A stretch of 64,000 bases of DNA from Allobosea robiniae (GTDB lineage Bacteria; Pseudomonadota; Alphaproteobacteria; Rhizobiales; Beijerinckiaceae): contig NZ_FNBZ01000001.1 of assembly GCF_900102525.1 (NCBI RefSeq), positions 186,001 through 250,000 on the forward strand, read 5' to 3'. This document shows, one piece after another, positions 56,927 through 64,000 of this stretch (its first letter is position 1; every line of letters begins with the position of its first letter). Made by a program: the position numbers and the translations under genes. The notes under the pieces were generated by a model. It was not told the DNA's origin and ran no database searches. It saw only the letters and a program-made list of their open reading frames with translations.

Positions 56927-58561
56927 CTAAATCCCCGCGCCGTCCTGCAACGCCCCGACCGGCGCCTTGCGCCAGAGCCGCATATGCAGCGCCCGCAAGC
57001 CGGGACGCAGCAGGATGTCGCCGAAGGCGAGCGCCAGGGACGCGGCCGCATTGGCCGTCAGCACGAAGGCTGCCGCGAACAGCCCGGCCGTGCTCAACAC
57101 ACGCCAGCTGATCCCGGCAAGCCATGCCCGGCGGTCCGGCGTGCCCCGCCGGCCGACGACGCGAAGAACGCCGCGCTTCGCCTGCGCCAGCGCCCCGCCC
57201 TCCCCAACGGCCTGTCGAGCCTCGCCCTCGGCGGGTTCGACGAAGCCGAAGGCCACCGTCTCGTTGCTGATCCGGTCGATCAGGATGAAGCCGCCGAGCT
57301 GGTGGCTCTGCGCGTAGGGCAGCGAGACCAGCGGCCGATCGAGCCGGAGCGTGACGAGACCGATGCCGTTCATGCCCAGGCTCTGCGCCGGCAGCGGCTG
57401 GAAACCCTCGATATCGATGCTGTGATGCAGTGCTTCGACCGTGGCATTGGCGCTCTGCGTCGCGAGCTTCACCAGAAATTGGCCGCCTTCGAGCATGGCC
57501 CGCTCGCCCGTCCAGAGCAGGCGTGCCTTCAGGCCGCGGCTCACCGGCAGCGCCGCCCCGGCAGCGGCGATGACGTCGCCACGCGAGATGTCGATATCGT
57601 TCTCCAGTGCGACCGTCGCGGCCTGACCGGCAGCGATCTGGCTTGCCTCGCCGGCTGCGCCGATCAAACGTGCGATGCGGCTGGTGCGGCCGGAGGGCAG
57701 CGCGACGACGGGGTCTCCGACACGAGCGCGACCAGCAACCGGCGTACCAGCATAGCCGCGGAAATCGAGATCGGGCCGGTTCACCCATTGCACCGGCAGG
57801 ACGAAGCCTTCGTCACTGGGGGCAGCGCGAGCGGCCGCGACGCCCTCAAGATAGGGCAGTAGCGCCGGGCCATCATACCAGGACATCAGCGTCGACGGGC
57901 GCATGACGTTCTCGCCGTCGCGGGCCGAGACCGGGATGAAGCGGATCGAGGCAAAGCCGAGGCTTTTCACCGCCGCGCGGTAATCCTCCGCGATGCGTTC
58001 GAAGACGGCGGCGTCATAACCGACGAGGTCCATCTTGTTGATGGCAACCACGACATGGCGGACGCCGACCAGCGAGACGATGAAGGAATGGCGGCGCGTC
58101 TGCGGCAGCAGGCCTTTGCGTGCATCCACCAGGATGATGGCAAGATCGGCTGTCGAGGCCCCCGTCGCCATGTTGCGGGTATATTGCTCGTGGCCGGGTG
58201 TGTCGGCGACGATGAAGCTGCGCGTCTGCGTCGCGAAATAGCGATAAGCGACATCGATGGTGATGCCCTGCTCGCGCTCGGCCGAGAGGCCGTCGACCAG
58301 CAAAGCGAAATCAGGCGCCTCGCCTTGCGTGCCGAACTTGCGGGAATCGCTGTCGAGAGCGCTGAGCTGATCGTCGAAGACCGCGCCGGCCTCGTAGAGC
58401 ATGCGGCCGATCAGCGTCGACTTGCCGTCATCGACCGAACCGCAGGTGATGAAGCGCAGCAGCGAATGCTGGCCGGTTTCGGATGATGCCGGCGCATCGT
58501 TGGCCGGAAGCGGCGTCTGCACCGGTTTCGGTGCCTTCTTCTTGGCGAGCGCGAAGCCCAT
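56927..58561 (-). CDS. cysN: Sulfate adenylyltransferase subunit 1 (CysN) with C-terminal DUF2061-like membrane domain
   Basis: GTPase subunit that drives APS synthesis by CysD. Residues 1-445 are a complete CysN: G1 GSVDDGKS (41-48), DTPGHE (120-125), NKMD (175-178), VSARDGENV, then EF-Tu-like domains 2 and 3. Instead of a CysC APS-kinase extension, residues about 478-532 carry RAWLAGISWRVLSTAGLFAA, two hydrophobic helices and GLRALHMRLWRKAPVG. This matches the DUF2061 pattern (KALSWR ... helices ... HERLW), though the terminal HERLW reads HMRLW. A 30-residue charged linker joins the parts. Starts within the cysD stop codon. Confidence 0.9.
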   Translation of the reverse strand: MGFALAKKKAPKPVQTPLPANDAPASSETGQHSLLRFITCGSVDDGKSTLIGRMLYEAGAVFDDQLSALDSDSRKFGTQGEAPDFALLVDGLSAEREQGITIDVAYRYFATQTRSFIVADTPGHEQYTRNMATGASTADLAIILVDARKGLLPQTRRHSFIVSLVGVRHVVVAINKMDLVGYDAAVFERIAEDYRAAVKSLGFASIRFIPVSARDGENVMRPSTLMSWYDGPALLPYLEGVAAARAAPSDEGFVLPVQWVNRPDLDFRGYAGTPVAGRARVGDPVVALPSGRTSRIARLIGAAGEASQIAAGQAATVALENDIDISRGDVIAAAGAALPVSRGLKARLLWTGERAMLEGGQFLVKLATQSANATVEALHHSIDIEGFQPLPAQSLGMNGIGLVTLRLDRPLVSLPYAQSHQLGGFILIDRISNETVAFGFVEPAEGEARQAVGEGGALAQAKRGVLRVVGRRGTPDRRAWLAGISWRVLSTAGLFAAAFVLTANAAASLALAFGDILLRPGLRALHMRLWRKAPVGALQDGAGI

Positions 58562-59463
58562 CAGAAATAGCCTTCCTGCTTCTTCTGTTCCATCGAGCCC
58601 GAGCCGTCATGGTCGATGACGCGGCCCTCCCGCTCGGAGGATCGTGACGAACGCATCTCGGCGATGATGTCGGTGAGGTTCGCCGCCTCGCTCTCGACGG
58701 CGCCGGTCAGCGGGTAGCAGCCCAGCGTCCGGAAGCGGACCATGCGGGTCTCGATGGTCTCGCCGGGGCGCAGTTCCATGCGCTCGTCGTCGCGCATGAT
58801 CCAGGCGCCGTCGCGCCGGACGACCGGGCGCGGCGCCGCGAAATAGAGCGGCACGACCGGGATGTTCTCCAGCGCGATGTAATCCCAGACATCGCGCTCG
58901 GTCCAATTGGAGAGCGGAAACACGCGAAAGCTCTCGCCGCGATGCTTGCGGGTGTTGAAGAGCTGCCAGGGTTCGGGCCGCTGGTTCTTCGGGTCCCAGC
59001 GATGCTCCGGCGAGCGCAGCGAGAAGACGCGCTCCTTGGCCCGGCTCTTCTCCTCGTCGCGGCGCGCACCGCCGAAGGCGGCGTCGAACTTGTGGAGGTC
59101 GAGCGCCTGCTTCAGCCCTTGCGTCTTCATCACGTCGGTATGGACGCGCGAGCCAGAGCTGAAAGGATTGATCCCTGCCTCGACGCCCTCGCGGTTGATA
59201 TGGACGATCAGATCGAGCCCGAGCCGCTGCGCCGTCTCGTCGCGAAAGGCGATCATCTCGCGGAATTTCCAGGTCGTATCGACATGGAGCAGGGGGAAAG
59301 GCGGCTTGGCAGGATAGAACGCCTTCATCACGAGATGCAGCAGGACGGCGGAATCCTTGCCGATCGAATAGAGCAGCACCGGCTTGTCGCAGGTCGCTAC
59401 GACCTCGCGGATGATGAAGATCGCTTCCGCCTCGAGCTTCTGGAGATGGCTGAGCTGGATCAT
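58561..59463 (-). CDS. cysD: Sulfate adenylyltransferase subunit 2
   Basis: ATP sulfurylase catalytic subunit, forming adenylyl sulfate (APS) from ATP and sulfate with CysN. The 300-aa PP-loop protein has [80 protein letters not shown] and [22 protein letters not shown] end ([10 protein letters not shown]). Start at 59463 is within the cysH stop (ATGA overlap). Second gene of a tight cysH-cysD-cysN operon. Confidence 0.96.
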   Translation of the reverse strand: MIQLSHLQKLEAEAIFIIREVVATCDKPVLLYSIGKDSAVLLHLVMKAFYPAKPPFPLLHVDTTWKFREMIAFRDETAQRLGLDLIVHINREGVEAGINPFSSGSRVHTDVMKTQGLKQALDLHKFDAAFGGARRDEEKSRAKERVFSLRSPEHRWDPKNQRPEPWQLFNTRKHRGESFRVFPLSNWTERDVWDYIALENIPVVPLYFAAPRPVVRRDGAWIMRDDERMELRPGETIETRMVRFRTLGCYPLTGAVESEAANLTDIIAEMRSSRSSEREGRVIDHDGSGSMEQKKQEGYF

Positions 59464-60269
59464 GCGCGCGCCTCCGCCGGTGCGGCCTGGGCACGCGCCA
59501 GTTTCCCGTCCTGCCCGACATGCAGGCCGCATTCCTTGGCCGCATCGTCCTCCCACCACCAGCGGCCGGCCCGCTCGGACTCGCCGGGGCGGATGGCGCG
59601 AGTGCAGGGCTGGCAGCCGATGGAGACGAAGCCTTGCGCGTGCAGCGGATTGACCGGCACATCGTTCTGCTGCGCGAAGGCGAGCGCGCGCTCTCGCGAC
59701 CAGTCGATGAGCGGGCTCGCCTTGACGAGGCCGCGGGCCGCATCGGCCTCGGCCAGCTTCACCCCGCCTCGCGCCGCCGACTGATCAGCGCGTAGGCCAG
59801 TCAGCCAGATATCGGCACCGGCGAGCGCTCGGCCCAGAGGCTCGACCTTGCGGATATCGCAGCAGGACTTGCGGGCGTCGCGCGAGGCATAGAAGCCGTT
59901 GATGCCGTTCTGGCGGACATGGAGTTCAAGCGTGTCATGGCGCGGGTAGTACGGGCGGATCAGGATGCCGTAGCGCTCCTCGGTCTCCTGCCAGAGTGCA
60001 TAGACCTCGGGAAAGAGCCGGCCGGTATCGAGCGTCGCGAAGGTGACAGGCAGCTTTGCGGTCGCGATGAAATGGGTGAGGACCTGGTCTTCGAGGCCGA
60101 AGGAGGTGGTGAAGACCACGCGACCGTTCGCTTCCGCGACGATGCCGGAAACGCGCGCGGGCACGTCCGCCTTGCCGAACGCCGCATCGAGCGCGGCCGC
60201 GCGATGCATCAGCAGCGCCTCTGCCGGCGTTGTCGTCGAGGGTTCGTCCGAGCCGAAGCCGTTCGCCAT
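59460..60269 (-). CDS. cysH: Thioredoxin-dependent adenylyl-sulfate (APS) reductase
   Basis: Reduces APS (or PAPS) to sulfite. The 269-aa PP-loop protein has [20 protein letters not shown], and the four [4Fe-4S] cysteines C136-C137 ([11 protein letters not shown]) and C219/C222 (GCQPCTR), plus the C-terminal ECGLH with C247 as nucleophile. The paired CC...CxxC identifies the APS-reductase subtype rather than the PAPS type lacking the cluster. First gene of cysH-cysD-cysN. An inverted repeat lies upstream at 60289-60337. Confidence 0.93.
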   Translation of the reverse strand: MANGFGSDEPSTTTPAEALLMHRAAALDAAFGKADVPARVSGIVAEANGRVVFTTSFGLEDQVLTHFIATAKLPVTFATLDTGRLFPEVYALWQETEERYGILIRPYYPRHDTLELHVRQNGINGFYASRDARKSCCDIRKVEPLGRALAGADIWLTGLRADQSAARGGVKLAEADAARGLVKASPLIDWSRERALAFAQQNDVPVNPLHAQGFVSIGCQPCTRAIRPGESERAGRWWWEDDAAKECGLHVGQDGKLARAQAAPAEARA

Positions 60270-60288
60270 GGTCGTGGCCGCCTGTTCG

Positions 60289-60337
60289 GTAAATCGAACG
60301 AACCACTTATACCCATGACGACCAAGGTTCAATTTAC
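60289..60337. promoter_or_regulatory. Long inverted repeat in the cysH upstream region
   Basis: GTAAATCGAAC (60289) and GTTCAATTTAC (ending at 60337) form 11-bp arms with one mismatch around a 27-base centre. The arms are AT-rich compared with the surroundings. The position, 20-68 bases before the cysH start, fits an operator for a sulfur-responsive regulator, but the regulator is not evident. Confidence 0.45.
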
Positions 60338-60423
60338 AGCCGGTAGCGTGTTTTTTCTTATTTTACTTCCATTGGAGAAGTTTGTTTTGGTGAGTGCTCT
60401 GCACGCCCCTTAGCTGCGCAAAC

Positions 60424-63400
60424 TCAATGGAAATCCCGCGATTTCGGGAGGATGCGGACGTTGCGCGGGTGGCGATGGCGCGGCAAAGGCGGGTTCTTCA
60501 GTTCGTCGATGGGCATCGGAACCTCGGCGCGATGCGTATCTGAGAGCGAGAGCAGGTCGATCGAGCGGTCGGCGATGCGCTGGGCCATGAGATGGGTGAC
60601 GCCCTCGACGCTTTTCTGCACCCTGCCCTCGACCAGCATCAACCGCGCGCCCATGACCTCGCGGCGGAAACGCTCGAACAATCGCGCCCAGATCACGACA
60701 TTGGTGATGCCGGTCTCGTCCTCCAGCGTGACGAAGATGGCATTGCCCTTGCCCGGCCGCTGCCGCACCAGCACGATTCCCGCCGTGCGGACGAAGGCGG
60801 CATCGGGCTTCGCCTCGGTCTCGGCGCAGCTCAGCACGCCCTCGCGACGGAAGCGCGGGCGCAGGAGCTGCATCGGATGCCCCTTCAGCGAGAGCCGGAC
60901 GGTCTGGTAATCGGCGACGATATGCTCGGCCAGCGGCATGACCGGCAGCGCCATGCTCCGTTCCGAGCCCAACTCGCGGGCCTGCGCGGCCTGGAAGAGC
61001 GGCAGCGCGGGATCATCCGGCAAGCGGCGCACCGCCCAGAGCGCCTCGCGGCGGTCCAGCCCGAGCGATCGGAAGGCATCGGCATCGGCGAGCAGGCGCA
61101 TGGCGCGAGCCGGGAGATTGGCCCGGCGCATCAGTTCCTCGACATCGCGATAGGGGCCGCGCACTTCCCGTTCCTCCGCGATGGCTTGGCCCCACTCATC
61201 CTTGAAGCCGTCGATCTGGCGGAAGCCGAGGCGCAGGGCGAAGGGATCCCTCCCGCCCTCCCGGCGCGGCCGATCGCGATAAGAACTTGATTCCGAAACG
61301 GCCTCCAAGCTGTTGTCCAAAAGGCTGGAATTGACATCGGCCGGGCGCGGTTCGACGCCGCCGTTCTCCTCCGCCTCCCGGACGATCTGGGCGGGAGCGT
61401 AGAAGCCCATCGGCTGGGAATTCAGCAGCGCACAGGCGAAAGCGGCCGGGTAGTGCTTCTTGAGATAGGAGGAGATGTAGACCAGCTTGGCGAAGGAAGC
61501 CGCGTGGCTTTCCGGGAAGCCATAGCTGCCGAAGCCCCTGATCTGCTCGAAACAGCGCTGGGCGAAATCGCGCTCATAGCCGCGCGCCACCATGCGCTCG
61601 ACCATCATGTCCTGGAAATGATGGATCGTCCCGGCATTGCGGAAGGTCGCCATCGCCTTGCGCAGGCCGTTGGCCTCGATGTCTGAGAATTTGGCGGCGA
61701 CCATGGCGAGCTTCATCGCCTGCTCCTGAAAGAGCGGGACGCCCTTGGTCTTGTCGAGCACGGCAACCAGTTCGTCGGCCTTGCCATGCTCCGGTGAAGG
61801 CGACGGATAGGTCACCTCTTCGATCCCCGCCCGCCGTTTCAGATAGGGATGGACCATGTTGCCCTGGATCGGACCGGGGCGGACGATCGCGACCTGGATG
61901 ACCAGGTCGTAGAACTCCCGCGGCCTGAGCCGCGGCAGCATGTTCATCTGGGCGCGGCTCTCGACCTGGAAGACGCCGAGCGACTTGCCCTCGCAGAGCA
62001 TGTCATAAGTCACTTCGTCGCCACCTTTGACGTCGGCGAGCGCGTAATCCTCTCCCCCATTTTCCTTGATCAGGTCGAACGCCTTGCGGATGCAGGTCAG
62101 CATGCCCAGAGCCAGCACATCGACCTTCATCAGCCCGAGCTCGTCGATGTCGTCGCGGTCCCATTCGATGAAGGTGCGGTCTTCCATCGCCGCGTTGCCG
62201 ATCGGCACGGTCTCGTCGAGGCGCCCGCGCGACAGGACGAAGCCGCCGACATGCTGCGAGAGATGGCGCGGATAGCCCAATAACCGGGTGGCGAAATCGA
62301 CGGCGCGGCGGATCGTCGGATTGGTCGGATCGAGCCCGGCCTGACGGACGCGGGCATCGCCGATCTCGCTGCCCCAGCTACCCCAGTTCGTATCGGCGAT
62401 GCGGGCTGTGACGTCCTCGGTCAGGCCCAGTACCTTGCCGGCCTCGCGGATGGCGCTGCGCGGCCGGTAATGGATCACGGTCGCGGCGATTCCGGCGCGA
62501 TGTCGGCCGTATTTCCAGTAGATCCACTGGATCACCTCCTCGCGCCGCTCATGCTCGAAATCGACATCGATATCGGGCGGTTCCTTGCGCTCGGTCGAGA
62601 TGAAACGCTCGAACAGAACGTCATTCTCGGCGGGGTCGACGGCAGTGATGCCGAGCACGTAGCAGACGGCGGAATTGGCGGCAGAGCCGCGGCCCTGGCA
62701 GAGGATGCCCTTGCTCTCGGCGAATTCGACGATCTGGCGGATGGTCAGGAAATAGCGGGCGTAGTCGAGCTTTCCGATCAGATCAAGTTCCTTCGCCAGC
62801 AGCTTCTCGACCTTCTCCGGCACACCGTCGGGATAGCGGATCAGGCAGCAGCGGCGGACCAGCTCCACCAGCCAGTCCTGATCCTTCCAGCCGGGTGGGA
62901 TCGGCTCGTCGGGATATTCGTATTTGAGCTGGCCGAGATCGAACTCGATGCGGGAGAAGAGATGTTGCGTCTCGGTGATGGCCTCGGGCGCGTCGCGGAA
63001 CAGGCGAGCCATCTCCTGCGGTCGCTTGAGATGGCGCTCGGCATTGGATTCGAGCAGGCGCCCCGCTCGCTCGATGGTGACGCCCTCGCGGATGCAGGTC
63101 AGCACATCCTGCAGGTCGCGCTGAGCGATGGAACCGTAGAGCGCGTCATTGCTCGCGATCAGCGGCGTGCGGGTCGCAGCGGCGATGGCCTTGAGGCGCG
63201 CAAGGCGGCGGCGGTCGTCGCCGCGCCGGTGCATGCTGGCGGCAAGCCAGACCGCGCCGGGTGCGGCATCGTCGAGCCGGGCGAGCAATGCGGGCAGGCC
63301 ATCGAGGCTGCGGCCGGGCATCAGGATCAGCAGCAGGTCACGGGCATCATTGAGGAGATCGTCGAGGACGAGGCGGCATTCGCCCTTCTTCACGCCGTCC

Positions 63401-63840
63401 TTCAGATTGCCATGGCTGAGCAGGCGGCAGAGCCGGCCCCAGCCGTCACGATTGGCGGGATAGACGACGATGTCTGGCGTACCGTCGGCGAAGACGAGGC
63501 GGGTGCCGGTCGCGAGCTTGAAGCGCTCCGCCTTCGCCTTCATCTGCGCCGGGGTGAAAGGCAGGGCGGCGAATTCGGCGTTCTCGACCCAGTAATACTC
63601 ACCGGGGCTGCCACCTTCCCGGATCTTGTCCGGTGCCGGCAGGCCGTCCTCGCGCAACTGCTTCAGCGCCGCCCAGGCACGCACCACGCCCGCCACCGTG
63701 TTCCGGTCGGCGATGCCGATGCCGGAGTAGCCGAGCAGCAGCGCCGTCAGCACCATATGCGGCCCCGGCGAAGCGCCGCGCAGGAACGAAAAATGCGAGG
63801 CGGCAACGGGTTCGGCGAAGCTGTTCGCAATCTGATTCAT
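60424..63840 (-). CDS. dnaE2: Error-prone DNA polymerase DnaE2 (ImuC)
   Basis: C-family translesion polymerase of the ImuA-ImuB-DnaE2 mutasome used in damage-induced mutagenesis. The 1138-aa protein has the PHP-type start SHFSFLRGASPGPHM (15-29) with altered metal ligands, CQGRGSAANSAVCYVLGITA (381-400), the catalytic PDIDVDF (422-428), and VFQVESRAQMNMLPRLRPRE. A C-terminal OB-fold (FVTLEDETGITNVVIWARLF) ends the protein. It overlaps the end of imuB by 4 bases. No LexA box can be judged because the operon start is outside the window. Confidence 0.95.
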   Translation of the reverse strand: MNQIANSFAEPVAASHFSFLRGASPGPHMVLTALLLGYSGIGIADRNTVAGVVRAWAALKQLREDGLPAPDKIREGGSPGEYYWVENAEFAALPFTPAQMKAKAERFKLATGTRLVFADGTPDIVVYPANRDGWGRLCRLLSHGNLKDGVKKGECRLVLDDLLNDARDLLLILMPGRSLDGLPALLARLDDAAPGAVWLAASMHRRGDDRRRLARLKAIAAATRTPLIASNDALYGSIAQRDLQDVLTCIREGVTIERAGRLLESNAERHLKRPQEMARLFRDAPEAITETQHLFSRIEFDLGQLKYEYPDEPIPPGWKDQDWLVELVRRCCLIRYPDGVPEKVEKLLAKELDLIGKLDYARYFLTIRQIVEFAESKGILCQGRGSAANSAVCYVLGITAVDPAENDVLFERFISTERKEPPDIDVDFEHERREEVIQWIYWKYGRHRAGIAATVIHYRPRSAIREAGKVLGLTEDVTARIADTNWGSWGSEIGDARVRQAGLDPTNPTIRRAVDFATRLLGYPRHLSQHVGGFVLSRGRLDETVPIGNAAMEDRTFIEWDRDDIDELGLMKVDVLALGMLTCIRKAFDLIKENGGEDYALADVKGGDEVTYDMLCEGKSLGVFQVESRAQMNMLPRLRPREFYDLVIQVAIVRPGPIQGNMVHPYLKRRAGIEEVTYPSPSPEHGKADELVAVLDKTKGVPLFQEQAMKLAMVAAKFSDIEANGLRKAMATFRNAGTIHHFQDMMVERMVARGYERDFAQRCFEQIRGFGSYGFPESHAASFAKLVYISSYLKKHYPAAFACALLNSQPMGFYAPAQIVREAEENGGVEPRPADVNSSLLDNSLEAVSESSSYRDRPRREGGRDPFALRLGFRQIDGFKDEWGQAIAEEREVRGPYRDVEELMRRANLPARAMRLLADADAFRSLGLDRREALWAVRRLPDDPALPLFQAAQARELGSERSMALPVMPLAEHIVADYQTVRLSLKGHPMQLLRPRFRREGVLSCAETEAKPDAAFVRTAGIVLVRQRPGKGNAIFVTLEDETGITNVVIWARLFERFRREVMGARLMLVEGRVQKSVEGVTHLMAQRIADRSIDLLSLSDTHRAEVPMPIDELKNPPLPRHRHPRNVRILPKSRDFH

Positions 63841-64000
63841 GCGAAGAGCCCGTGCAGGAACCAGCGCGGCGGGTTGTTTCCGGCCTCGTAGAAGCCGATC
63901 CGGTAGAGCCAGAAACGGCGCCCTTCAGCATCCTCGACGCGATAATAGTCGCGCATCGGTTCGTCCGAACCGTCGCGCCACCATTCGGGCGCGATGCGCT
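63837..64000 (-). CDS. imuB: DNA polymerase Y-family protein ImuB (3' end only)
   Basis: Only the last 53 codons and stop are in the window. The visible tail reads EWWRDGSDEPMRDYYRVEDA followed by EGRRFWLYRIGFYEAGNNPP and WFLHGLFA, the conserved C-terminus of ImuB proteins. Its stop overlaps the dnaE2 start as ATGA, so the genes are translationally coupled. ImuB bridges DnaE2, ImuA and the sliding clamp. Confidence 0.92.
   Translation of the reverse strand, partial: RIAPEWWRDGSDEPMRDYYRVEDAEGRRFWLYRIGFYEAGNNPPRWFLHGLFA

Noticed and set aside
62470..63891. 473-residue open frame on the plus strand
   Set aside because: Antisense to dnaE2; composition typical of a shadow frame.

Overview
This window is about 64 kb of GC-rich, densely coding chromosome from an alphaproteobacterium, most likely of the order Hyphomicrobiales (Rhizobiales). 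The evidence is a metC gene divergent from an aapJ-aapQ amino-acid transporter, an APS-reductase-type cysH-cysD-cysN operon, an imuB-dnaE2 mutasome cassette, HdaA, gatCAB, and Rhizobiales-style extragenic palindromes. Bosea or a close relative is plausible, but that is inference from gene content. No rRNA, tRNA, CRISPR array, intact IS element or prophage was recognised.

Layout. 1-4.6 kb: the start of a general L-amino-acid ABC importer (aapQ fragment and two tandem aapJ-type binding proteins), divergent from metC. 4.6-13.8 kb: palindromic repeats, then a leftward run ppk1-ppx, hdaA, an AI-2E-family exporter and a PgsA-like synthase, divergent from purM-purN, with a WYL regulator overlapping purN tail to tail. 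13.9-20 kb: small secreted and membrane proteins, MipA, ndk, a DUF2147 protein, a glutathione transferase and two GNAT acetyltransferases. 20-29.5 kb: gatB separated from gatA-gatC by an RND efflux pair, then a UPF0173 hydrolase. 29.6-37.4 kb: adenine deaminase, argC behind a possible attenuator, a hydroxyacid dehydrogenase, ruvX, two secreted low-complexity proteins and an AEC permease. 37.4-48.8 kb: pyrB, a dihydroorotase-like gene lacking its metal ligands, plsY and dprA leftward; a serine hydrolase, topA, a DUF2778 protein and an MFS permease.

48.85-56.9 kb is the most coherent accessory block. It is a divergent catabolic cluster holding a flavin monooxygenase/Old-Yellow-Enzyme fusion, SDR, MarR regulator, crotonase, acyl-CoA dehydrogenase, aromatic acid-CoA ligase and a Rid-family protein. 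This fits aerobic breakdown of an aromatic acid, best matching 2-aminobenzoate (anthranilate) or salicylate, through CoA thioesters. The two divergent starts carry copies of the same dyad, probably the MarR operator and promoter region. 56.9-60.3 kb is the sulfate assimilation operon cysH-cysD-cysN; its CysN carries an unusual C-terminal membrane domain resembling DUF2061. The window ends in dnaE2 and the tail of imuB.

Most of the window is ordinary housekeeping sequence. The items most worth a second look are the CysN-DUF2061 fusion, the CoA-dependent aromatic cluster with its paired dyads and Arg-less Rid protein, the terminator-like hairpin just before argC, the metal-ligand-less dihydroorotase homologue, and several very small membrane-protein genes.
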